Below the pieces are notes generated by a model. That model did not search any database. It was not told where the DNA came from and saw only the letters and a list, made by a program, of their open reading frames with translations. A stretch of DNA of 64,000 bases from Anaerolineae bacterium (lineage in GTDB: Bacteria; Chloroflexota; Anaerolineae; Promineifilales; Promineifilaceae). Numbering within the stretch: position 1 is the stretch's first letter; each line of letters begins with the position of its first letter. The stretch lies in NCBI GenBank assembly GCA_030425205.1, contig JAUIAP010000017.1:62001-126000 (forward strand), read 5' to 3'. Positions 24,442 to 32,278 of this stretch are shown piece after piece. Both the position numbers and the translations under genes were made by a program.

Positions 24442-25680
24442 ATGATGGACAAGCAAGTATTTCAATTGGTGAAACGGACACGGGATGAACAGCTAGGCGC
24501 ATTGGTGGCGCAGGTTGCTGCCTATGTTGCGCAGGATAGTGGTGCAATGCCAGAATCTCGCGCACGGGCGTTGTTGTTAATGACGAGCGCGTTGGATGAA
24601 GTGACAGTGCGCGATTTTCAGCGCGTGATGGAAAATACGACGGCGCAACGGGTGGCCGTAGCTGAACTATTGGATGCGATTGCAGATAACAGACGGCAAT
24701 CAGAGACACCCGATTTTCTTGCCGCAGTTCCGCATCAAAACACCACGCTTGAAGGCTGGTTTGCACCAGCCGTTACTATCTTTGCGCTCAAAGTCGGTTT
24801 CCATGTTGAAGACCTCGACCCTTCATCACCACCAAATTCGTTTAGTCCCGCAGGACAAGTCGTGCATCAGACGGCGGCGTGGGTGCGGGGACAGGTGACG
24901 CGTCAGGCGACTGAACGCGATAAGCTGGCGCGGAAATTAGCCTTTCGGCCGTCCGCTTCTCAGCCAGCAGCAGTGGACAGTCAGCAGCCAGCAGTTCGGC
25001 CGACGATTCCCGTGCGCTATTTTGAGCATAATGATCCGATTGAGATCGATCGCACGGAGGCGAGCGAGACAACATTGGATATCCCCCCTGCGCCACCTGT
25101 AGCGCCAGTGCCAACGACCCCGTCATTGCCAGCGGGAGTGCGGCGTGGGGAGCCATTGCGGCTGGACCGCAGCGAGGTGATGCCAGAGGATGAGATCCGA
25201 ATTGTTGGGGAGACGATACAGGTTCCGCGTCCGCAAGCCCCACCGTCTCGCACGGAACGCGCAGCCCAATGGGTGCGTGAGACGGTGACGACGGAGAACG
25301 CCCATCGGCTGGTTGATGCAGCTGCGAGTCAGATTGACAGTGTTGTGGAAACGGTACGGACGAGTACGGCCAGTTCGGGACAGCCGACGGCGCGTGTGCG
25401 CTTAAAGGTGTCGGTGATGGATTATCCGAACGGGCATCCACTGCCCGCGTTGCAGGTGTCGATTCGCTATCAGGGGAGTCGGCGCGAAGTGGCGGGAGCA
25501 ACCGACCATGATGGACAGTTTATCGTATCCTTACCAACGAAAGAGGGGCCAGGCTTAACCTATGAGGTGACCGTGCAGTGGCCGCGTGAGTTTGGCGGGA
25601 AGAAAGAGATGAAGCGTGTGACCGTTCATGCGGAGCGGGCGGAGTTTGATTTGCCGTTTTATTCGCGGCTGATTCCGTAG
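24442..25680 (+). CDS. unknown protein with helical N domain and C-terminal beta-sandwich
   Basis: 412 aa, no signal peptide. Residues about 1-85 are helical and charged. Residues 95-160 contain TTLEGWFAPAVTIFALKVGF. A Pro/Ala-rich linker (about 165-260) follows. Residues 315-405 look like a carboxypeptidase-regulatory or Ig-like domain (RVRLKVSVMDYPNGHPLPAL, GATDHDGQFIVSLP). ATG 24442 and 24445 are adjacent and cannot be separated. Codon use and TCGGCCGA density match the neighbours. No function assigned; it may work with the glycine-zipper proteins upstream. Confidence 0.6.
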   Translation: MMDKQVFQLVKRTRDEQLGALVAQVAAYVAQDSGAMPESRARALLLMTSALDEVTVRDFQRVMENTTAQRVAVAELLDAIADNRRQSETPDFLAAVPHQNTTLEGWFAPAVTIFALKVGFHVEDLDPSSPPNSFSPAGQVVHQTAAWVRGQVTRQATERDKLARKLAFRPSASQPAAVDSQQPAVRPTIPVRYFEHNDPIEIDRTEASETTLDIPPAPPVAPVPTTPSLPAGVRRGEPLRLDRSEVMPEDEIRIVGETIQVPRPQAPPSRTERAAQWVRETVTTENAHRLVDAAASQIDSVVETVRTSTASSGQPTARVRLKVSVMDYPNGHPLPALQVSIRYQGSRREVAGATDHDGQFIVSLPTKEGPGLTYEVTVQWPREFGGKKEMKRVTVHAERAEFDLPFYSRLIP

Positions 25681-25796
25681 GTTAGGTTTTTATGGATATT
25701 GATATCGGTATGATATTTGACGAGCGGGACAAGGGCGCGAAAATGCCTGAGAATAACCCATTCGCCAATTGACGAATTAGTTGGCAAAATAGCGGT

Positions 25797-26936
25797 ATGG
25801 AGAATTTTATCATACCGCGTTTTTGTTCTTTACTTGCGTTTATTGTCCTTATCGGTTGTGCATCCCCACAGCCAGAAATTGCAGAGATAGCGACTGAAAG
25901 TTCAACAGTCGCCCCGTCGGTTGTGGCGGAAGAGACGGCACAACCAACACGGACACCGCGTCCCACTTGGACGACAATTCCAACCAATACACCACAATCG
26001 AATACACCGCTTCCACCGACTGATTCACCAGCGACGATGACGCCGTTGCCGAAAGAAACGGCAACCCTTGCGCCAACTGATACCGTCGCGCCAACGGCGG
26101 AGATAACAACAGAAGTCGCAACGGCCGCAACCGCGCTGCCACCGACGATCGCCGTTGCAACGACGGCTGCGCCAGCAACGAACGTGCCGACGACTCAATC
26201 ATCTCCGACAACTATCCCAGCGACTGCAACGGCGACGACTGTTCCTGCATCCGCAACACCGCTTGCGCCAACCGCGACGGCACTGCCCCCCACTGCGACG
26301 CAAATTCCAGCAACGGCAACGCCGATTCCGCCAACAGCAGTCCCGACTTCAGCCGCGCTGTCGATTGGCGCACTGGCGTCACTGCCCGAGGGTCAGGAGG
26401 TGACGATTACGGGCAATGTGGTCAACGCGAGTAGTTTTTCGGCAGGGTTTAAGTTCACGGTTGCCGATAGCACGGGACGGATCAGCATGGTGATGTTCAG
26501 CAACACGTATGATGATTGTTGGGACAAGAATGTGCTAAATGTGGGGGCGACGGTTGTAGTGACGGGGGAAATCGGCCGATTTGAAAACGAACTCCAGATC
26601 GTGCCGCAATGGGGCGGTGGTGTCGATGTGATCACGCCCGCCTACGCCTACGCCCCACCCCAAACGGTCGCCAATTTGCCAAGCGTAATCGGACAACGTG
26701 CCATGATTGAAGGCGAAATTGTCGCGGTTGACATAACGGAAACATTCACCAAAATCGACGTTAATGACGGGACAGGCGTGGTCGAGGTCTTTCTCTGGAA
26801 CAACATTTGGGTGCGCGTGCCTGATAAAGATTCATTGGCCGCTGGACAACGCATTAAGGCAGTTGGCATTGTCGGAGAGTTTCGCGGGACGATCCAGCTA
26901 GCCCCACCCTTGCCCTATGACATTGTACGCACTTGA
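25797..26936 (+). CDS. lipoprotein with Thr/Pro-rich stalk and two OB-fold domains
   Basis: 379-aa protein. Lipobox FIVLIGC (C21). A low-complexity Thr/Pro/Ala stalk (about residues 25-185) follows. Two tandem OB-fold-like domains come next: GQEVTITGNVVNASSFSAGF..DSTGRISMVMF (about 198-275) and GQRAMIEGEIVAVDITETF..DGTGVVEVFLW (about 300-370). These resemble nucleic-acid-binding OB folds but, outside the membrane, may bind another ligand. A start with no Shine-Dalgarno. The HEAT-like gene follows after 6 nt, suggesting an operon. Confidence 0.65.
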   Translation: MENFIIPRFCSLLAFIVLIGCASPQPEIAEIATESSTVAPSVVAEETAQPTRTPRPTWTTIPTNTPQSNTPLPPTDSPATMTPLPKETATLAPTDTVAPTAEITTEVATAATALPPTIAVATTAAPATNVPTTQSSPTTIPATATATTVPASATPLAPTATALPPTATQIPATATPIPPTAVPTSAALSIGALASLPEGQEVTITGNVVNASSFSAGFKFTVADSTGRISMVMFSNTYDDCWDKNVLNVGATVVVTGEIGRFENELQIVPQWGGGVDVITPAYAYAPPQTVANLPSVIGQRAMIEGEIVAVDITETFTKIDVNDGTGVVEVFLWNNIWVRVPDKDSLAAGQRIKAVGIVGEFRGTIQLAPPLPYDIVRT

Positions 26937-26942
26937 TCGACG

Positions 26943-27326
26943 ATGCAACGCCAAATTCAACTGCTGCAAAACGGTACGCCCCGCCAACAATATCATGCGC
27001 GGGAACAGCTTAAACGTTGTGGACCAGAAGTCGAACCTGCGCTTGTCGACATTTTGCGCGTGACCACAGATGAAGATGTGGCGCGCGGAATTTTGGTTGT
27101 TCTCGCCCATGCCAAGATGACGCAACCGCAAACGGTGGCAGTGGTGTTACAAGCGATGGGTCGTTCTGCCCGATTGCGTGCGGCTGGGGCTAATGCGCTG
27201 CTTCAGGCCAGCCCAAAATTGCGGCGTCACTTGCCGACTTTGCGTCGCTTTTTATCGGCCGAAATTCGCCCCACAGTCCGCGACTCGTTGCAAAAACTCA
27301 TTGATCGTTATCCATCCACAAGCTAA
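26943..27326 (+). CDS. HEAT-repeat-like small protein
   Basis: 127 aa, all-helical, with alternating helix pairs reminiscent of HEAT repeats: PRQQYHAREQLKRCGPEVEP, DEDVARGILVVLAHAK, SARLRAAGANALLQASP, RPTVRDSLQKLIDRY. Proteins of this type are scaffolds or adaptors; no partner can be named. It follows the OB-fold lipoprotein by 6 nt. No signal peptide. Confidence 0.55.
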   Translation: MQRQIQLLQNGTPRQQYHAREQLKRCGPEVEPALVDILRVTTDEDVARGILVVLAHAKMTQPQTVAVVLQAMGRSARLRAAGANALLQASPKLRRHLPTLRRFLSAEIRPTVRDSLQKLIDRYPSTS

Positions 27327-27436
27327 TCGCGTGGGAGCCACATTGACAACACGTCGGGATGCGGGAAAACAGGCTAAATTGGCGCATTGCCAGTATACTC
27401 AAGCGTAGCACAGTTCTTTAACCCTAGGAGAATATA

Positions 27437-28867
27437 ATGAGCATCCCACCTGCTGCAACCTCTTCCGTATCCTTTAGTCAAGGTGTAAACCTGATGGCTG
27501 ACCGCGCACTCGCCCTACTCAATCTGGCCGATGGTTTGGCGGAAACGATTAAGGCGTGCAACTCTGTCCTGCAACTCAACTTCCCAGTCAAAATGGATGA
27601 TGGCAACTATCGTGTCTTTCAAGGTTGGCGTGCCGTGCATAGCGATCATCGGCTGCCCGTTAAGGGTGGCATTCGCTTTGCCCCCCACGTTAATCAGGAT
27701 GAAGTCATCGCCCTCGCCTCCCTGATGACCTACAAATGCGCTATCGTCAACGTCCCGTATGGCGGCTCAAAAGGGGGATTGATTGTCGATCCCAAAACGC
27801 ACAGTGTTGGCGAAATGGAGCGCATTACCCGCGCGTTTGCCCGTCACTTAATCGACAAGGGATACATCAGTCCCGGCGGCAATGTGCCTGCCCCTGACAT
27901 GGGGACGGGCCAACGCGAAATGTCATGGATTGCGGACACCTACAAAAAGCTGCATCCCCACGATATCAACTACTTTGGCTGCGTGACGGGGAAACCACCC
28001 ACGAATGGGGGGATTCGCGGGCGCGTCGAAGCGACCGGACGTGGTTTGCAATACGCCATTCACGAATTCTTCCGCCATCCCAAAGATATAGCTCTCGCGG
28101 GTTTTGATAGTGGATTGGCCGGCAAGCGCGTCATCGTACAAGGGCTGGGCAACGTTGGCTATCATGTGGCTAAATTTTTACAGAACGAAGACGACGCTCG
28201 CATCACCGTCATCATCGAATGGGATGGTGCACTTCACGACGAGAAGGGTCTCGATGTGGAAGCGGTCAAACAGCACATCACCGAGCATGGGGGTGTTAAA
28301 GGATATGGCGCAGGCGCCTACATCGCCGATGGCAAATCAGCATTGGAGATCGACTGTGATATTTTGGTGCCAGCCGCGTTGGAAGCACAAATCACCATTC
28401 ACAACGTGGACCGCATCAAGGCGCCCCTCATCGTTGAAGGCGCCAATGGCCCCGTGACATATGAGGCGGACGAGCGACTGCGCGCACGAGGGACGGTCGT
28501 GCTACCCGATGCCTATGCGAATGCAGGGGGCGTCACCGTTTCGTACTTTGAGTGGATCAAGAATTTGTCACACATCCGTTTCGGCCGAATGGGGCGCAGA
28601 TTTGACGAATATCGGGGTCAAGTTGTTATCGACGCACTCGAAGAGATGGTTGGCAAAGAGGTTCCCGCTCATCTGCGTGACAAGCTGACGCAAGGGGCCG
28701 ACGAACTGCGTCTTGTGCGTTCGGGCCTTGATGACACGATGCGCCTAGCCTATCAAGAGATCAGCGAAGCATTCCACACCAACGATCAGGTCAACGATTT
28801 CCGCACGGCGGCATTTTTCGTATCGTTGAAAAAGGTAGCGACGACCTATATGGAGATGGGTGTCTAG
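27437..28867 (+). CDS. gdhA: glutamate dehydrogenase (Glu/Leu/Phe/Val family)
   Basis: NAD(P)-dependent interconversion of glutamate and 2-oxoglutarate plus ammonia. The 476-aa product has the substrate-site lysines in KGGIRFAP and the signature MTYKCAIVNVPYGGSKGG (about 97-114), catalytic Asp in NVPAPDMGTG, the Rossmann motif VQGLGNVGYHVAKFL (about 235-249) and the C-terminal LPDAYANAGGVTVSYFEW. It is some 50 aa longer than the usual hexameric enzyme, with a Thr/Pro-poor N-terminal extension. CTAGGAG sits 8 nt before the ATG. A 16-bp-stem hairpin follows. Cofactor preference cannot be read with confidence. Confidence 0.92.
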   Translation: MSIPPAATSSVSFSQGVNLMADRALALLNLADGLAETIKACNSVLQLNFPVKMDDGNYRVFQGWRAVHSDHRLPVKGGIRFAPHVNQDEVIALASLMTYKCAIVNVPYGGSKGGLIVDPKTHSVGEMERITRAFARHLIDKGYISPGGNVPAPDMGTGQREMSWIADTYKKLHPHDINYFGCVTGKPPTNGGIRGRVEATGRGLQYAIHEFFRHPKDIALAGFDSGLAGKRVIVQGLGNVGYHVAKFLQNEDDARITVIIEWDGALHDEKGLDVEAVKQHITEHGGVKGYGAGAYIADGKSALEIDCDILVPAALEAQITIHNVDRIKAPLIVEGANGPVTYEADERLRARGTVVLPDAYANAGGVTVSYFEWIKNLSHIRFGRMGRRFDEYRGQVVIDALEEMVGKEVPAHLRDKLTQGADELRLVRSGLDDTMRLAYQEISEAFHTNDQVNDFRTAAFFVSLKKVATTYMEMGV

Positions 28868-28898
28868 GGGAAATGCGGCCCTGTAGTGTCAAAAAGGA

Positions 28899-28934
28899 CT
28901 ATAGGTTCTGTTGATGTGTCAACGGAACCTATAG
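28899..28934 (+). terminator. hairpin after glutamate dehydrogenase
   Basis: CTATAGGTTCTGTTGA and TCAACGGAACCTATAG form a 16-bp stem with one G-T pair and a TGTG loop. The following T run is weak. Confidence 0.65.
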
Positions 28935-29156
28935 CCTGTTTCGGTTGTTGCGCTCACCATCATTGCCAGTTTGACTCGTCTTATTCTCACCATCCCCAAC
29001 TAAATCGCTAACTGATTTCAGTGTCAAGTAAGTTTTATGACAGGACTTACTTACCGGCGTACTGATGTTTGGATCCACATATTCCAATTCGATGTCATTA
29101 GACAAATTGCCGCTGCTGATGTCAGGTAGATCGTCAAACTTGTCGCGGTCGATCAT
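28929..29156 (-). CDS. hypothetical 75-aa protein, doubtful, carries a MITE remnant
   Basis: The N-terminal part (MIDRDKFDDLPDISSGN) looks protein-like and acidic, but residues about 32-46 are encoded by the MITE-like remnant at 29019-29061 and the rest is low-complexity polar. No ribosome-binding site seen. Possibly a fragment of a former gene interrupted by the element. I keep it only as a low-confidence call. Confidence 0.25.
   Translation of the reverse strand: MIDRDKFDDLPDISSGNLSNDIELEYVDPNISTPVSKSCHKTYLTLKSVSDLVGDGENKTSQTGNDGERNNRNRL
29019..29061. repeat. short MITE derivative
   Basis: CAGTGTCAAGTAAG and CTTACTTACCGGCGTA arms enclose a short centre. The right half ATGACAGGACTTACTTACCG matches the right end of the 23891 element (ATGACAGATAGGACTTACTT). 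Internal palindromes are lost. Confidence 0.55.
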
Positions 29157-29198
29157 ATCATTAACAGGTCATCTCTATACCCAAATCTATACCCTGTC

Positions 29199-29231
29199 CG
29201 TAACGATTCCGTCACGCTAAATCAGTATCTT
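29199..29231 (+). promoter_or_regulatory. 11-bp tandem direct-repeat site and -10 of the first giant secreted protein
   Basis: CGTAACGATTC (29199-29209) and CGTCACGCTAA (29210-29220) are tandem 11-bp units, followed after 5 nt by TATCTT (29226-29231). The layout is that of PhoB/OmpR-family activators whose site replaces the -35. The same arrangement is found at 32194. Confidence 0.55.
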
Positions 29232-29264
29232 CATTGCAAATTATCAAATCAAAAAGGATAAACC

Positions 29265-32048
29265 ATGAATCTAACCAAACCAATCTTTCTGATTCTTGCC
29301 CTTCTCATGGTTGGTGCCGTCGGTATGTCGCTGCGCGGCAACGATGAGCCAACACGTTACCCCTATGTTCCCGAACCCGGCATGTCACTCGATGCCGAAG
29401 CGGAGCTGATGAACGCGATGGGTGACTATTTCGCCATTCGCGCCAGTTATCCAACAGGCGTTTACAATCCGCAGTGGGTCACAGATGCGGCCAAAACGGA
29501 TGCGCTGATCGAACGTGCCTTGCCAGAAGGTGAGATCACCTATGATCGCAGTCGTTCAGCCGTCGGACTCGACCCACTACGCTTCACTGCGCTCGGCCCC
29601 AGCCCATTACAAACGGATGGCTGCCAGCTCTGCTACTCGTTCGGCAAGGTAGCTGGGCGCGTCAACGTCATCGTCAGTGATCCTGTCGATCCCTCAATTG
29701 CCTACATCGGCTCTGATGGTGGGGGCGTGTGGAAAACAACCGACTGTTGCGATGCCAACACGACATGGCAGCCCAAGATGGACGATCCCGCGCTTTCCTC
29801 TATCGCTATCGGAGATTTGGTAATGGACCCCAATGATCACAACACACTCTATGCTGGAACGGGTGATTTGCGTTACGGTTCATGGTCATTCGGCAGCTTA
29901 GGTATACTCAAAACGACCAACGGCGGTGAAACGTGGACAACATTGGGGGCAGACGTCTTCAACGCCGTCTACCAACAGCCCGCGGGCATATTCCCGCAAT
30001 ATCAGTCGATTGGCAAGGTACGCGTCGATCCGCGAAACAGTCAGACGGTCATCGCAGGGACCAAGCAAGGCGTGCATTTTTCTTATGACGGCGGTCTAAC
30101 TTGGACCGATGCGTGCTTTACAAATGATTTCCTCGATCAACGCCAAGATACAACCGGGATGCTGGTTTCAGCCCAGTCAAACAACACTGCCCTCTACGTT
30201 GCCATCGGAACACGCGGGCATAACACGACTGTGCAACCCGACCTGTCTGAAAACGGTGCCAATGGCATTTACAAGACAGTTGTTCCCGAAAGCGGTTGTC
30301 CCGCAAAGTGGGAGCTAATTACCGCGTCAAGTAATGGCTGGCCGAATGGTACGGGCGAAGGTGTGGGGTATCCCAACAACCCACTCGGCCGAATCGATCT
30401 TGCCATGTCTCCCAGCGATAATGACGTCATCTATGCGCAAGTGGCCGATCCAGATACGCGCGTGCTGCTCGGTGTTTGGCGCACGGGCGATGCAGGGGCC
30501 CATTGGACGCAAGTTGCCACATTCGGCGACCTGCTTGGCTGCGATAACAGTTCTGGTGGGCAGAATTGGTACGATCAAGGGTTGGCCGTTGACCCGAACG
30601 ATCCCGACAAAGTGTTCATGAGCATCATCGATGCCTTCCGCTCAACCAACGGTGGTGACACATTCACCAACGTCACCTGTGGTTACGCAGATGGAAGTGG
30701 TGATAGCGTCCATGTCGATCACCACGCGCTTGCCTACGTCAACGGCGATTCTAATCGCCTGCTCGTCGGCAACGACGGTGGCATCTACTACACAGGCAAT
30801 GCCGACGCAGCCAACTCAAACGACATTGCCTACGTTCAACTCAACAACACGCTCAACACCATCGAATTTTATGCGGGCGACATCACCGCAAACTTTGCGA
30901 CTTCAAACGCTCCCGGCATCAATGCTGGTGCGCAGGACAACGGTTCTATGGTGAAGATATGGGATGATGGCAATCCGACCGCCAGCGAATGGCAGATGAC
31001 GACGGGCGGGGACGGCATGTATGCCCGCATCGAGCCAGTCTTTGAACAACGCTGGTATCAAGAGTCACAAAACGGCAGTTTGAAGGTTTCGCTCAATGGA
31101 CCCGAAGGTCAGTACTCGCCCGGCATCATCAATCCATGGATTGTGGCTGGCGACACGCTTAGTTTTATCATGCCCTATGAGATCAATCGCTATGGGACTT
31201 GTCTGCTCGGTTGCAACAAGCTGATTGCCGGCACAAATCGTGTTTGGGAGACGATCACGGGGGGTATGGCGAGTGTCGATTGGCTGCCCGTCAGCCCTGT
31301 TCTGACAAAGGGAACGCTTGGCGACCGTTCGTTCATCCAAGAGTTGACCTACACGATGAGCGACGACACGAAAGCGATTGTCGGGACACTCGATGGGAAT
31401 GTCTGGTATGGCTTCAACATGGGGCTGGGGCTTCCCAATACGGCGACGTGGGTTGATGTAACAGGTGGGAATACGGTGTTACCAAATCGGCCGATTATGG
31501 ACGTCGGCACAGATCCGACCAACCCACTGATCGGCTATGCCGCACTCGGTGGTTTTGACGAAAACACGCCTGATCAGACAGGTCACGTCTATCAAGTCAC
31601 CTGCACCGCCAACTGCGCCAGCTTCACATGGGTCGATAAGTCAGGCAACCTGCCCAATGTCCCAATCAACGCGATATTTGCCAATCCAAATCGCGGACAA
31701 CAGATCTTCGCGGGCAGTGATTGGGGTCTCTACTTCACCAACGACATCACCGTTGACAATCCGGAATGGTTCAAATTCTCAGAAGGGCTGCCGAGCGTCA
31801 TGATTTGGGACATGGTGGTCGATCGTGGCTTTACGACGCTGGCTGTTTTCACTCGCTCACGCGGTGCGTATGCCTGGCCGTTGCCAGATGCAGATATCGT
31901 TGTCACGCCACCGACGGCTGTGACGGTGCGTGAGGGATCGGCCGAAACAGCCTCACCCATCCTCTGGATCGCACTCACACTCATCACAACGACTGCGCTC
32001 TCTACCACCGTACACCATCTCAAACAACGGCGCACGAACCAACCATGA
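29265..32048 (+). CDS. large secreted BNR/sortilin-type beta-propeller protein, C-terminal anchor
   Basis: 927-aa exported protein. The signal segment KPIFLILALLMVGAVGMSL is followed by two or more seven-bladed-type propellers built from repeats such as SIAYIGSDGGGVWKTTD, GILKTTNGGETWTTLG and VHFSYDGGLTWTDACF. These SxDxGxTW-type Asp boxes are shared by sialidases, xyloglucanases and sortilin. Aspartate pairs for glycoside hydrolysis cannot be pinned down. A C-terminal hydrophobic helix (about 897-915) and basic tail HLKQRR suggest surface anchoring. AAGGAT precedes the ATG. A terminator follows at 32158 and a second giant protein with a similar promoter lies downstream. Confidence 0.8.
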   Translation: MNLTKPIFLILALLMVGAVGMSLRGNDEPTRYPYVPEPGMSLDAEAELMNAMGDYFAIRASYPTGVYNPQWVTDAAKTDALIERALPEGEITYDRSRSAVGLDPLRFTALGPSPLQTDGCQLCYSFGKVAGRVNVIVSDPVDPSIAYIGSDGGGVWKTTDCCDANTTWQPKMDDPALSSIAIGDLVMDPNDHNTLYAGTGDLRYGSWSFGSLGILKTTNGGETWTTLGADVFNAVYQQPAGIFPQYQSIGKVRVDPRNSQTVIAGTKQGVHFSYDGGLTWTDACFTNDFLDQRQDTTGMLVSAQSNNTALYVAIGTRGHNTTVQPDLSENGANGIYKTVVPESGCPAKWELITASSNGWPNGTGEGVGYPNNPLGRIDLAMSPSDNDVIYAQVADPDTRVLLGVWRTGDAGAHWTQVATFGDLLGCDNSSGGQNWYDQGLAVDPNDPDKVFMSIIDAFRSTNGGDTFTNVTCGYADGSGDSVHVDHHALAYVNGDSNRLLVGNDGGIYYTGNADAANSNDIAYVQLNNTLNTIEFYAGDITANFATSNAPGINAGAQDNGSMVKIWDDGNPTASEWQMTTGGDGMYARIEPVFEQRWYQESQNGSLKVSLNGPEGQYSPGIINPWIVAGDTLSFIMPYEINRYGTCLLGCNKLIAGTNRVWETITGGMASVDWLPVSPVLTKGTLGDRSFIQELTYTMSDDTKAIVGTLDGNVWYGFNMGLGLPNTATWVDVTGGNTVLPNRPIMDVGTDPTNPLIGYAALGGFDENTPDQTGHVYQVTCTANCASFTWVDKSGNLPNVPINAIFANPNRGQQIFAGSDWGLYFTNDITVDNPEWFKFSEGLPSVMIWDMVVDRGFTTLAVFTRSRGAYAWPLPDADIVVTPPTAVTVREGSAETASPILWIALTLITTTALSTTVHHLKQRRTNQP

Positions 32049-32157
32049 TCATTTTGGCGGGGCTCTCATTTGATGTCGTCATCGTGCGTTGCAAATCGCT
32101 TCGTTAGGTCACGTCCACATTTCAAAAATCACCATAGATCAGCAGTGGTGTAAAGAT

Positions 32158-32187
32158 AAAACGGTGTGTATTGCACACCGTTTTTTT
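32158..32187 (+). terminator. Rho-independent terminator after the first BNR protein
   Basis: AAAACGGTGTG and CACACCGTTTT pair around TATTG, followed by a seven-T run. Confidence 0.9.
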
Positions 32188-32193
32188 GTTTCC

Positions 32194-32226
32194 CGTAACG
32201 ATCTCGTAACGGTAACTTCATATGAT
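32194..32226 (+). promoter_or_regulatory. 11-bp tandem direct-repeat site and -10 of the second giant secreted protein
   Basis: CGTAACGATCT (32194-32204) and CGTAACGGTAA (32205-32215) are near-identical tandem units; TATGAT (32221-32226) follows after 5 nt. Nine of eleven bases of the first unit match the site at 29199 and the spacing to the -10 is the same. Confidence 0.6.
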
Positions 32227-32278
32227 TATGTTTATCGCTCGTTTGAGCAGTCACAACCTCGTTTATTTGGAGATAGTT

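Noticed and set aside
23634-24452. Minus-strand Pro/Ala/Ser-rich ORFs opposite the glycine-zipper genes
   Set aside because: They are mirror translations of Gly/Ala codons and have no ribosome-binding sites; the plus-strand frames have the protein-like composition.
26155-26403. An Arg/Gln-rich plus-strand ORF within the OB-fold lipoprotein gene
   Set aside because: It is an out-of-frame reading of the Thr/Pro/Ala repeat stalk.
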